A stretch of 50,872 nt of DNA, taken from Amycolatopsis taiwanensis DSM 45107. Its GTDB lineage: Bacteria; Actinomycetota; Actinomycetes; Mycobacteriales; Pseudonocardiaceae. The stretch is taken from the NCBI RefSeq assembly GCF_000519205.1, contig NZ_JAFB01000045.1, positions 20,877-71,748 of the forward strand, written 5' to 3'. Under the pieces are notes generated by a model. The model searched no databases and was not told where the DNA came from. It saw only the letters and a program-made list of their open reading frames with translations. Each line of letters begins with the position of its first letter. Positions within the stretch are counted from its first letter, which is position 1. The translations under genes and the position numbers were made by a program. Of the stretch, positions 32,890 to 40,597 are shown in pieces.

Positions 32890-33759
32890 GTGGCGGCCGA
32901 CTTCTACGCGGCGCTCGGCGTCTCGCGCGATGCGTCCACTGAAGACATTCAGCGTGCGTACCGCACGCTCGCTCGGCGCTACCACCCGGACGTGAACTCC
33001 GATCCGGCGGCGGAGGACCGGTTCAAGGAGGTCAGCGAGGCGTACGAGGTGCTGTCCGATCCCGAGACCCGGGCCCGCTACGACCGCTTCGGGCCCGATT
33101 TCCGCCAGATTCCGGAGGATGTGGCCGCCGCCAGGGCGGGCGCCGGTGCCCGGACCGTCCACTTCGGAGATGACGTCGGGATCGACTTCGAGGACCTGTT
33201 CGGCGGCCTCTTCGGCGCCGGGGGCCGGATGCCCGGCGCCGACCAGGAGGCCGAACTGGTGCTCAGCGTCGAAGAGGCGTATCGCGGCGGTAACCGGCAC
33301 GTGAGCATCTCGGGCCGGGGCGGCCGCGAGTACGACGTGACGATCCCGCCCGGTGTGACCGACGGCCAGCGCATCCGGCTGCCCGGCCAGGGCGGCCGGA
33401 GCCGGGGCGGGCCCGCGGGCGACCTCTACCTCCGGGTGCGGATCGCGCCCCATCCCCGGTACCGGCTCGACGGCCGGGACATCCACATCCTGCTGCCGCT
33501 GACGCCGTGGGAAGCGGCGCTCGGCGCGAGCGTCCCGGTGACGACACCGGGCGGCGAGGTGAAGGTCCGGGTCCCGCCGGGAACTTCCAGCGGCCGCCGG
33601 TTGCGGCTGCGCGGCGAGGGGATGCCGAACCCCCGGGGTACCCCCGGTGACCTCTACGCCGAGGCTCGTATCCGCGTGCCGCCGCAGCCCGGCCGCCGCG
33701 AGCGGGAACTGTTCGAAGAGCTGGCCGCGGTGTCGAACTTCGATCCACGGAGGACGTGA
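32890..33759 (+). CDS. cbpA: CbpA/DnaJ-type co-chaperone without zinc finger
   Basis: A 289-residue J-protein. The J domain is at 1-70 with the invariant HPD in RRYHPDVNSDPAAE, then a Gly/Phe-rich linker with FEDLFGGLFGAGG (about 97-110), then the two C-terminal beta domains (about 120-280, with YDVTIPPGVTDGQRIRLPGQG and the LRGEGMPNPRG motif). The CxxCxGxG zinc-finger repeats of DnaJ are absent, which makes it CbpA-like, and this agrees with the cbpM gene downstream. It starts at GTG 32890, 7 nt after grpE. The stop overlaps the start of a 56-codon small ORF (TGATG). Confidence 0.92.
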   Translation: MAADFYAALGVSRDASTEDIQRAYRTLARRYHPDVNSDPAAEDRFKEVSEAYEVLSDPETRARYDRFGPDFRQIPEDVAAARAGAGARTVHFGDDVGIDFEDLFGGLFGAGGRMPGADQEAELVLSVEEAYRGGNRHVSISGRGGREYDVTIPPGVTDGQRIRLPGQGGRSRGGPAGDLYLRVRIAPHPRYRLDGRDIHILLPLTPWEAALGASVPVTTPGGEVKVRVPPGTSSGRRLRLRGEGMPNPRGTPGDLYAEARIRVPPQPGRRERELFEELAAVSNFDPRRT

Positions 33760-33929
33760 TGAGTAGTGTGTCCGGTCGCGGCAATCAGCGTGACTACTGC
33801 GCGCGCGCCCCGAAGGCCCGCTATCGGGGCGGCGGGGCGCCTATGCCGAAGAACGTGACTCGATCTCGGATGGAGCGCCCCGTCGACACGATGGCGGTCG
33901 CGCGCAAACTCGCGGAGAAACAGTCATGA
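33759..33929 (+). CDS. Translationally coupled 56-residue small ORF between cbpA and cbpM
   Basis: Short frame MSSVSGRGNQRDYCARAPKA... to ...VARKLAEKQS. Its ATG overlaps the cbpA stop (TGATG, 1 nt), it is preceded by GGAGG 5 nt upstream, and its stop overlaps the cbpM start (ATGA, 4 nt). It thus exactly fills the only gap longer than 25 nt in the operon. It is basic with an amphipathic C-terminal helix and has no recognisable domain. About 77% of third codon positions are G or C, lower than the neighbours. It may be a real microprotein, a coupling leader for cbpM, or the relic of a longer DnaJ or CbpM. Confidence 0.5.
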   Translation: MSSVSGRGNQRDYCARAPKARYRGGGAPMPKNVTRSRMERPVDTMAVARKLAEKQS

Positions 33930-34231
33930 GCTTCCCGTTGGCCGCGCCGGTGCGGCTGCGCCTGGACACCGTCGCCCGGCGCTGCGGCATGCACCCGGAT
34001 CTGCTGCGCCGGCTGGTCGCGTTGAGCGTCCTCGACGCCGAACGGGACGCTTCCGGAGAGCTCTGGTTCGCGCCGCGCGTGGTCGTCACGATCGGGCGGG
34101 TCCAGCGGCTCAGGGCCGGACTCGGGCTCAACTACGCGGGCATCGCGGTGGTGCTGGAGCTACTCGACCGCATCCAGGAGCTGGAAACCGAGCTGAGGAG
34201 GAGGCGCCCGCCATGGACGCCAACCGGCTGA
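33926..34231 (+). CDS. cbpM: Chaperone modulator CbpM (MerR-like HTH)
   Basis: A 101-residue protein with an N-terminal MerR_2-like HTH (LRLDTVARRCGMHPDLLRRLVALSVLDAER) and a C-terminal helix (GIAVVLELLDRIQELETELRRRR). CbpM proteins bind the J domain of CbpA and inhibit it. HspR repressors have a similar N-terminal HTH but a longer tail and a different recognition helix, so an HspR-like role cannot be excluded. Its start overlaps the preceding small ORF by 4 nt and its end overlaps clpB by 19 nt. Confidence 0.78.
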   Translation: MSFPLAAPVRLRLDTVARRCGMHPDLLRRLVALSVLDAERDASGELWFAPRVVVTIGRVQRLRAGLGLNYAGIAVVLELLDRIQELETELRRRRPPWTPTG

Positions 34232-36819
34232 CCGAGAAGTCACAGGAGGCGCTGCGGGAGGCGCAGTCCGTCGCCACCCGCCTTGGACACTCCGAAGTGG
34301 ACGGAGACCATCTGCTGTTCGCGTTGCTGAGCCAGGACGGGCTGGTGCCGCGGCTGGTCGAGCGGGCCGGGGTGGACCTGGGTGCCCTGCGCTCGGCGGT
34401 CGAGCGAAAGCTGGCCCGGCGGCCGAAGGTGTCCGGCCCCGGCGCCCAGCCGGGGCAGGTGCTCGTCAGCCAGCGGGTCGCGCAGATCCTCGACGCGGCC
34501 GAGCGGGAAGCCAAGCGGCTCAAGGACGAATACGTTTCCGTCGAGCACCTGATGCTGGCGCTGATCGACCAGGACAGCTTCCTGCCGCGGCACGGCGTGA
34601 CCCGGGACGGGTTCCTGACCGCGCTGACCAGCGTGCGCGGCCACCAGCGGGTTACCTCCGCGACGCCGGAGGGTGCTTACGAAGCACTCGAAAAGTACGG
34701 GCGCGATCTTGTCGTCGAAGCTCGTGCGGGCCGGCTCGACCCGGTGATCGGGCGCGACGCGGAGATCCGCCGGGTGATCCAGATTCTCAGCCGTAAGACC
34801 AAGAACAACCCGGTGCTGATCGGTGACCCCGGGGTCGGCAAGACCGCGATCGTGGAGGGGCTCGCGCAGCGGATCGTCCACGGCGACGTGCCGGAGGGCC
34901 TGCGGGACAGGACGATCTTCGCCCTGGACATGGGCTCGCTGGTCGCGGGCGCGAAGTACCGGGGCGAGTTCGAGGAGCGGCTGAAGGCCGTGCTCGGCGA
35001 GGTCAAGGCGGCCGAGGGGCGCATCCTGCTGTTCGTCGACGAACTGCACACGGTGGTCGGCGCGGGCGCGGCCGAGGGCGCGATGGACGCGGGCAACATG
35101 CTCAAGCCGATGCTCGCCCGCGGCGAACTGCACATGATCGGTGCCACGACGCTCGACGAGTACCGCAAACACGTGGAATCCGACGCTGCGCTCGAACGCC
35201 GGTTCCAGATGGTGCTGGTGGACGAGCCGGACGTGGAGGACACCATCTCCATCCTCCGTGGCCTGCGCGAGCGCCTGGAGGTCTTCCACGGCGTGAAGAT
35301 CACCGATGGTGCCCTGGTCGCCGCCGCCACGCTGTCCCATCGCTACATCACCGACCGGTTCCTGCCGGACAAGGCCATCGACCTGGTCGACGAGGCGTGC
35401 GCGCGGCTGCGCACCGAGATCGACTCGATGCCCGCCGAACTCGACGAGATCACCCGCCGGGTGACCCGCCTGGAGATCGAGGAAGCCGCGCTGGCCAAGG
35501 AAACCGACGAGTCGAGCAAGCTCCGGCTGGACCAGCTGCGCGGCGAACTGACCGGTCTGCGGGCCGAGGCGGACGCGATGCGGGCGCAGTGGGAGGCCGA
35601 GCGCCGGGCGATCCGGCGGGTCCAGGAGCTGCGCCAGGATCTGGAACGCGTGCGGCACGAGGCCGAGGAGGCCGAACGAACTTATGACCTGAACCGGGCC
35701 GCCGAACTGCGCTACGGCGAGCTCGCCGAACTCGAACGCCGGCTGGCCGCCGAGGAACAGCGGCTGACCGCCAAACAAGGGGAGCGGCGGCTGCTGCACG
35801 AGGTGGTCACCGACGAGGAGATCGCCGAGATAGTGGCGGCCTGGACCGGCATTCCCGTGTCGCGGTTGCGCGAAGGCGAACGCGAGAAGCTGTTGCGGCT
35901 GGACGAAATCCTGCGGGAGCGGGTCATCGGCCAGGACGAGGCCGTCACGGTCGTCGCCGATGCGATCATCCGGGCCCGCTCGGGCATCCGGGACCCGCGC
36001 CGGCCGATCGGATCGTTCGTGTTCCTCGGCCCGACCGGGGTCGGCAAGACCGAACTGGCCAAAACCCTGGCGGCCGCTCTCTTCGACACCGAGGAGAGCA
36101 TGGTCCGGCTGGACATGAGCGAATACCAGGAACGGCACACGGTTTCCCGGCTCGTCGGCGCGCCGCCCGGCTACGTCGGCTATGAAGAGGGCGGGCAGTT
36201 GACCGAAGCGGTACGCCGGAAGCCGTATTCGGTCGTGCTCTTCGACGAGATCGAAAAGGCCCACGCCGACGTGTTCAACACGCTGCTGCAGGTGCTCGAC
36301 GACGGGAGGATAACCGACTCCCAGGGGCACGTGGTCAACTTCCGCAACACGGTGATCATCATGACCTCGAACATCGGCTCGGAGTACCTGCTGGAAGGCG
36401 CGACCGTCGACGGTGAGATCAAGCCGGAGGCCCGGGACCGGGTGATGATGGAGCTGCGCCGGCACTTCCGGCCCGAGTTCCTCAACCGCATCGACGACGT
36501 GGTGCTGTTCCAGCCGCTCACCCAGGCGCAACTGGAACGGATCGTCGACCTCCAGTTCGACGAGCTGCGTTCGCGGCTGGCCGAGCGGCGGATCTCCGTC
36601 GAGCTGACCGAACCGGCGCGCCGGCTGATCGCGGAACGCGGTTACGACCCCGTCTACGGCGCGCGCCCGTTGCGCCGCTACATCTCTCACGACATCGAGA
36701 CCCGCATCGGCCGCGCCCTCATCCGCGGCGAGGTAACAGATGGACAGGTCGTCCACATCGATGCCGCGGACGACGAAATCACCATCGACTACCGCGACGC
36801 CGCGGGGGTGACCTCCTGA
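34213..36819 (+). CDS. clpB: ATP-dependent disaggregase ClpB (Hsp104/Hsp100)
   Basis: An 868-residue class 1 Clp ATPase. The Clp_N double repeat is at 1-145, AAA1 has Walker A GDPGVGKT (about 205-212) and Walker B LLFVDELHT, the coiled-coil middle domain spans about 400-525, AAA2 has Walker A GPTGVGKT (606-613) and VVLFDEIEKAH, and the C-terminal D2-small domain ends the protein. The middle domain identifies it as ClpB rather than ClpA or ClpC; ClpB works with DnaK to extract polypeptides from aggregates. The ATG lies inside the 3' end of cbpM after GAGGAGGCG, and the stop (36817-36819) is immediately followed by the DyP gene. Confidence 0.95.
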   Translation: MDANRLTEKSQEALREAQSVATRLGHSEVDGDHLLFALLSQDGLVPRLVERAGVDLGALRSAVERKLARRPKVSGPGAQPGQVLVSQRVAQILDAAEREAKRLKDEYVSVEHLMLALIDQDSFLPRHGVTRDGFLTALTSVRGHQRVTSATPEGAYEALEKYGRDLVVEARAGRLDPVIGRDAEIRRVIQILSRKTKNNPVLIGDPGVGKTAIVEGLAQRIVHGDVPEGLRDRTIFALDMGSLVAGAKYRGEFEERLKAVLGEVKAAEGRILLFVDELHTVVGAGAAEGAMDAGNMLKPMLARGELHMIGATTLDEYRKHVESDAALERRFQMVLVDEPDVEDTISILRGLRERLEVFHGVKITDGALVAAATLSHRYITDRFLPDKAIDLVDEACARLRTEIDSMPAELDEITRRVTRLEIEEAALAKETDESSKLRLDQLRGELTGLRAEADAMRAQWEAERRAIRRVQELRQDLERVRHEAEEAERTYDLNRAAELRYGELAELERRLAAEEQRLTAKQGERRLLHEVVTDEEIAEIVAAWTGIPVSRLREGEREKLLRLDEILRERVIGQDEAVTVVADAIIRARSGIRDPRRPIGSFVFLGPTGVGKTELAKTLAAALFDTEESMVRLDMSEYQERHTVSRLVGAPPGYVGYEEGGQLTEAVRRKPYSVVLFDEIEKAHADVFNTLLQVLDDGRITDSQGHVVNFRNTVIIMTSNIGSEYLLEGATVDGEIKPEARDRVMMELRRHFRPEFLNRIDDVVLFQPLTQAQLERIVDLQFDELRSRLAERRISVELTEPARRLIAERGYDPVYGARPLRRYISHDIETRIGRALIRGEVTDGQVVHIDAADDEITIDYRDAAGVTS

Positions 36820-36842
36820 ACGGCCCGGAACCGCAGCCGGTC

Positions 36843-37814
36843 TTGACCGGGCTGACGGTGGCGGCGATCTTTTTGCTGGTCACCGTCGACGACGGGGGCG
36901 AAGAGACGGTACGTGACCTGCTGGCCGATGTCGGTGGTCTGAATCGTTCCGTGGGGTTTCGCGTTCCCGATGGCCGGCTCACCTGCGTCGTCGGGATCGG
37001 CGCGAAGCTGTTCGACCGGATGTTTCCCGCGCCCCGCCCGGCCGAGCTGCATCCCTTTCGCGCGATCGACGGCGAGGTGCACACGGCCGTCGCGACACCC
37101 GGTGACCTGCTCTTCCACCTTCGCGCGGCCACCATGGACCTGTGTTTCGAATTGGCCGACCACCTGATCAGCCGGCTCGCGGGCGTGGCGACGGTGGTCG
37201 ACGAGGTGCACGGGTTCCGGTATTTCGACGAGCGGGACCTGATGGGCTTCGTCGACGGCACGGAGAACCCGACCGGGCGCGCGGCCGGGGAGGCGGTCTT
37301 CATCGGCGCGGAGGACCCGGATTTCGCCGGTGGCAGCTACGTCGTCGTGCAGAAATACGTGCACGACCTTCAGGCGTGGAACGCGCTCCCGGTCGAGGAA
37401 CAGGAGCGTGTCATCGGGCGCACCAAGCTGTCCGATATCGAAATGCCCGACGACGTCAAGCCCGCAAATTCACACGTCGCGTTGACCACGATCGTCGACG
37501 AGAACGGTGAAGAGCGGCAGATCGTTCGCGACAACATGCCGTTCGGGCAGATCTCGAACGGTGAGCGCGGCACCTATTTCATCGGTTACGCGGCCAGCGC
37601 GTCGGTGATCGAGCGGATGCTGGAGAACATGTTCGTCGGGGACCCGCCCGGCAACACCGACCGCATCCTGGAGTTCTCGACGGCGGTCACCGGCTGCCTG
37701 TTTTTCGTGCCCAGCCAAGACTTCCTGGACGACCCGCCACCGGGCCCGGCGGCCGGGGCCGCGGATCGCTCGTTGCGTATCGGCAGCCTCAAGGAGCGGA
37801 GGAGTACGTCATGA
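36843..37814 (+). CDS. DyP-type haem peroxidase with encapsulin cargo-loading peptide
   Basis: A dye-decolorizing peroxidase of about 323 residues. It has the GFVDGTENP motif with the catalytic Asp (about 136-144), the proximal haem-ligand His in KPANSHVALTTIVDENGEE, the distal Arg in QIVRDNMPFG, and FIGYAASASVIERMLENMFVGDPPG near the end. After a Pro/Gly linker the C-terminus reads DRSLRIGSLKERRSTS, matching the encapsulin cargo-loading peptide consensus (DGSLGIGSLK). The start is uncertain. TTG 36843 is the first canonical codon, but conserved residues (NGPEPQPV) precede it in frame back to CTG 36816, which overlaps the clpB stop by 4 nt. The stop overlaps the encapsulin ATG by 4 nt. Confidence 0.93.
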   Translation: MTGLTVAAIFLLVTVDDGGEETVRDLLADVGGLNRSVGFRVPDGRLTCVVGIGAKLFDRMFPAPRPAELHPFRAIDGEVHTAVATPGDLLFHLRAATMDLCFELADHLISRLAGVATVVDEVHGFRYFDERDLMGFVDGTENPTGRAAGEAVFIGAEDPDFAGGSYVVVQKYVHDLQAWNALPVEEQERVIGRTKLSDIEMPDDVKPANSHVALTTIVDENGEERQIVRDNMPFGQISNGERGTYFIGYAASASVIERMLENMFVGDPPGNTDRILEFSTAVTGCLFFVPSQDFLDDPPPGPAAGAADRSLRIGSLKERRSTS

Positions 37815-38608
37815 ACAACCTCTATCGCGAACTCGCTCCCATTTCGGCCGCCGCGTGGACGGACCTCGAAGCGGAAGCGAGCCGCTCGTTCACCGAGCAC
37901 GTCGCCGGCCGTCGCGTCGTGGACGTCGTCGGCCCGAGTGGCCTTACGTTGTCGGCGATCGGCACCGGGCACGTGCACGATCTCGAATCGCCGGAGGAGG
38001 GGGTACGCGCCCGGCGCCGCGCGGTCGCGACCGTGATCGAACTTCGGGTGCCGTTCGTGGTGAGCCGGCAGGCGGTCGACGATGTCGAACGTGGTGCGAA
38101 GGACGCAGACTGGCAGCCGGTCAAGGACGCCGCCAAGAAGCTCGCCTTCACCGAGGACCGGATCATGGCCGACGGCCTGCCTTCCGCCGGCATCACCGGG
38201 ATCCGCCCGGCCGCGCCCAGCACGGTGTCCCTGCCGCCGAACCCGTCCGCCTATCCGACCGCGGTCGCGCAGGCGATGAGCGCGCTCAGACTGGACGGCG
38301 TCGGTGGGAACTATGCCCTGCTGCTGCCTGCCACGACCTACATCACCCTCGACGAGACGACCGAGCACGGTTACCCGATCCGTCAGCACGTCGCTCGTGT
38401 CCTGGGCAAGGACGGCCAGATCGTGTGGGCGCCGGCGCTGTCGGCCGCGCTCCTGGTCTCGACTCGCGGCGGCGACTACGAGCTGCATCTCGGGCAGGAC
38501 GTCTCGGTCGGCTACCTGTCGCACGACGCGACCACGGTGCAGCTGTATCTGGAGGAAACGTTCACGTTCCTGGTGAGCACCGCCGAGGCCGCGGTCGCGT
38601 TCAGCTGA
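37811..38608 (+). CDS. enc: Family 1 encapsulin shell protein
   Basis: A 265-residue HK97-fold capsid-like protein, very similar in layout to mycobacterial Cfp29. It has MNNLYRELAPISAAAWTDLE at the N-terminus (cargo-binding helix and strand), GRRVVDVVGPSG, VPFVVSRQAVDDVERGAKDADWQPVKDAAKKLAFTEDRIM (spine helix and E-loop region), DETTEHGYPIRQHV, and STRGGDYELHLGQDVSVGYLSHD before the C-terminal strand. Family 1 encapsulins self-assemble into about 24-nm, T=1, 60-subunit compartments that load cargo by a C-terminal peptide; here the cargo is DyP. Its GGAGGAG ribosome binding site (37798-37804) sits in the codons of the DyP loading peptide. The 3' end overlaps a convergent gene by 8 nt. Confidence 0.95.
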   Translation: MNNLYRELAPISAAAWTDLEAEASRSFTEHVAGRRVVDVVGPSGLTLSAIGTGHVHDLESPEEGVRARRRAVATVIELRVPFVVSRQAVDDVERGAKDADWQPVKDAAKKLAFTEDRIMADGLPSAGITGIRPAAPSTVSLPPNPSAYPTAVAQAMSALRLDGVGGNYALLLPATTYITLDETTEHGYPIRQHVARVLGKDGQIVWAPALSAALLVSTRGGDYELHLGQDVSVGYLSHDATTVQLYLEETFTFLVSTAEAAVAFS

Positions 38609-39131
38609 CCCCGCCGGAGAACCGCGAGATGAGGTCCTGTTGCAGGGCCAAGGCTCGCCGGCATTGCTCGTTTTCCCGTTCCCGCTCGATGGTCACCCGG
38701 CCGGTGAGCTGGGACATGACGATCGCCTCGTAACACGAGGACAGCACTTCCAGCACCTCGTCGGGCTCGAAGTCCCCGGTCACGCTCTCGACCAGGCCGA
38801 GGGTGGCCATGGTGAGCGGGCCGCAGCCGGGTCGCATCGGCAGCCCCTGGACGGCGTCGAGGGCGTCGGTGAAGCGCGCGAGGTAAGCCTCCGCCAGCCG
38901 CCACTCGGGTGCGGAGGCCCGGCAGTCCCGGGTGGCCGAGGTGACCAGTTCGACCACGGGGGGCGGGCAGAACTCGGCGAACGGGACGGCGAACAGTTCG
39001 ACGGTGCCCTCGATCGCACCGGTGGCGAGCTCGGCGAGCTGCACTCGTGACAGGCGCCGGACCTCGTCGGCACGGGCGTCGATGACCTGGTCCCACAGCA
39101 GCACGCTTATCGGTTCCTCGGTTGTTCCCAC
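38601..39131 (-). CDS. Small helical cytosolic protein, candidate immunity protein
   Basis: A 176-residue soluble protein without a signal peptide or membrane segment and largely alpha-helical. Its first 130 residues are acidic (ADEVRRLSRVQLAELATGAIEGTVELF, ESVTGDFEPDEVLEVLSSCYEAIVMSQL); the C-terminus is basic and polar (RVTIERERENEQCRRALALQQDLI). I recognise no family. It is the last gene of a minus-strand operon and overlaps the 3' end of the secreted deaminase-like gene by 25 nt, implying coupled translation. Its small size, solubility and position directly behind a putative secreted toxin are what immunity genes of polymorphic toxins look like, but nothing in its sequence proves this. 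Its 3' end overlaps the convergent encapsulin gene by 8 nt. Confidence 0.7.
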   Translation of the reverse strand: MGTTEEPISVLLWDQVIDARADEVRRLSRVQLAELATGAIEGTVELFAVPFAEFCPPPVVELVTSATRDCRASAPEWRLAEAYLARFTDALDAVQGLPMRPGCGPLTMATLGLVESVTGDFEPDEVLEVLSSCYEAIVMSQLTGRVTIERERENEQCRRALALQQDLISRFSGGVS

Positions 39132-40597
39132 AGCTGGATGTTCGGGTAGTCCAGGGCCCGCCCGGCACAGTCCTGGCGGTCCGGCCCGCAGGCCGGGCGC
39201 GAGGCCGCGATGATGCCGTCCCCGACCTCCTCGCCTTCGTCTATGGCATTGAACAGGATCTGCTCCGCGTCCGTGTCGACCTCCCGGTTGAGGTCGGTGG
39301 CGAAGACCCGGCGGTATCCCAGCTGCGCCGCCAGGTCCCGCATCGCCTTGTTCGTACCGTTCTGGTTCACCGAGTAGACCAGATCGCCGCCGAGTTGGCC
39401 GGTAGCGACCGTGATGTACCGGTCGCGCGACGCCGGGACCGTGTCGTGCAAGGCCTTGGCGTCGTCCAGAAGCTTACGAGGGCTGACCGTCGCGGTGGTG
39501 GGTGTCCCACCGGAGACTAGGTTGCAGTCGGCGCCGCAGTTGGTGGTGGGGGCGGTGACCGGTTTGCCCGGCACGGTCACGACTTCGTCGATGATGATCT
39601 GCTCGCCGTCCCGGGTGGCGACGGCCGGCCCGCCGGTCCGGACGGCGTCGTCGAAACCCTTCTGCCCCGGCGTGATGCCGGTGGTGGGAGACGGGACCAC
39701 GAGCGCCCGGTAACGACCGGTGGGCTTGCGGACCAGGCCGTCGTAGGTGCGGGTCACGTGGAGGGTGGTCGAGGCCGACGGCGGAAGGTTGCGGACTGCT
39801 CCGGGGGTCAGCCTGGCCCAGACCGGCCGCTTGTCCACCTCGACACCGTTGGCCTTGCCGTAGGCATCGAGCGCCTCGTTCTGCCGCACGCGGGAGACGG
39901 GGTCGCCGCCGTCACCGGCGACCTGCCGCGGTTGTTGCGCGAGCGCGGGTGTGGGACGGCCCTGGTCGCCGCCGGGCGCCGGGGCGGCGCGCGGCACGCC
40001 GGCCGTCGAGTCCAGCGCCGCGGCGAGGCTTTGCAGCAACTGCTGGCACTCGGCCGCGAGTTGCAGGCCCTCCTGGTTGAAGGCCGCGACCTGGGCGCGT
40101 TGCTGTTGCTCCTCCGCGTCGAGCTGAGACCCTTCGTTGTCCAGCTGCGACTTCTCGCTCTGCAGCTGTGCGCCCTCGGCGTCGAGCTGAGCCTTCTCCG
40201 AGTTCAGTTCCGCGGCCTCGGCGTCGTATGCCGCGGACTGACCGGCCTGCTGAGGCAGCTGGAACACATGCGGCTCGGCGTTGTGGGCAGCGATCCGCTG
40301 GTTGAGCGAATCGACGTTCGCCGAGTGCGCGCTCGTCCGCCCGTCCAGCGCTTCGACGGCCTCGTCGTGCGTGGCTACCTTGTCGTTGTGCCCGTCGATC
40401 TGCGTTTCCAGGTCGGCCTTGCGCTGGTCGTGCGCGGCGACCTTCTGCTCCTCGGCCTGGATCTGCGCGGCGAGGCCGGCGAACGGGTCCCCGCCCTGGG
40501 CCAGTGCGACCGGTGCGGGACCGCCCAGGAGCAGCGCCAGCACGGCCACCAGCAGGAGCGTGGCGAGCCGCGCGAGCAGCCGACGGCCGGCCGTCAT
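39107..40597 (-). CDS. Secreted coiled-coil protein with C-terminal deaminase-fold-like domain
   Basis: A 496-residue exported protein. The signal peptide is residues 1-33 (TAGRRLLARLATLLLVAVLALLLGG ... ALA). Residues about 40-205 form long Gln/Glu/Ala-rich coiled coils with repeated LDAEGAQLQSEKSQLDNEGSQLDAEE heptads. Residues 206-260 are a Pro/Gln linker. Residues about 270-380 are a beta-rich middle region. The C-terminus (about 385-496) reads RYITVATGQLGGDLVYSVNQNG, then DTDAEQILFNAI (D443-E445) and AASRPACGPDRQDC (C470, C477). Order and spacing match the strand, [HCD]xE helix and Cys-pair helix of bacterial deaminase-superfamily toxins, with His replaced by Asp and CxxC by C-x6-C. ATG 40597 overlaps the lipoprotein stop by 4 nt. 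Confidence 0.72.
   Translation of the reverse strand: MTAGRRLLARLATLLLVAVLALLLGGPAPVALAQGGDPFAGLAAQIQAEEQKVAAHDQRKADLETQIDGHNDKVATHDEAVEALDGRTSAHSANVDSLNQRIAAHNAEPHVFQLPQQAGQSAAYDAEAAELNSEKAQLDAEGAQLQSEKSQLDNEGSQLDAEEQQQRAQVAAFNQEGLQLAAECQQLLQSLAAALDSTAGVPRAAPAPGGDQGRPTPALAQQPRQVAGDGGDPVSRVRQNEALDAYGKANGVEVDKRPVWARLTPGAVRNLPPSASTTLHVTRTYDGLVRKPTGRYRALVVPSPTTGITPGQKGFDDAVRTGGPAVATRDGEQIIIDEVVTVPGKPVTAPTTNCGADCNLVSGGTPTTATVSPRKLLDDAKALHDTVPASRDRYITVATGQLGGDLVYSVNQNGTNKAMRDLAAQLGYRRVFATDLNREVDTDAEQILFNAIDEGEEVGDGIIAASRPACGPDRQDCAGRALDYPNIQLWEQPRNR

Noticed and set aside
33926..34231. Calling the MerR-like gene hspR
   Set aside because: It is only 101 residues, follows a zinc-finger-less CbpA and lacks the HspR-type C-terminal tail; CbpM fits better.
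34240..36756. An 838-codon minus-strand frame opposite clpB
   Set aside because: Antisense shadow; no recognisable domain.
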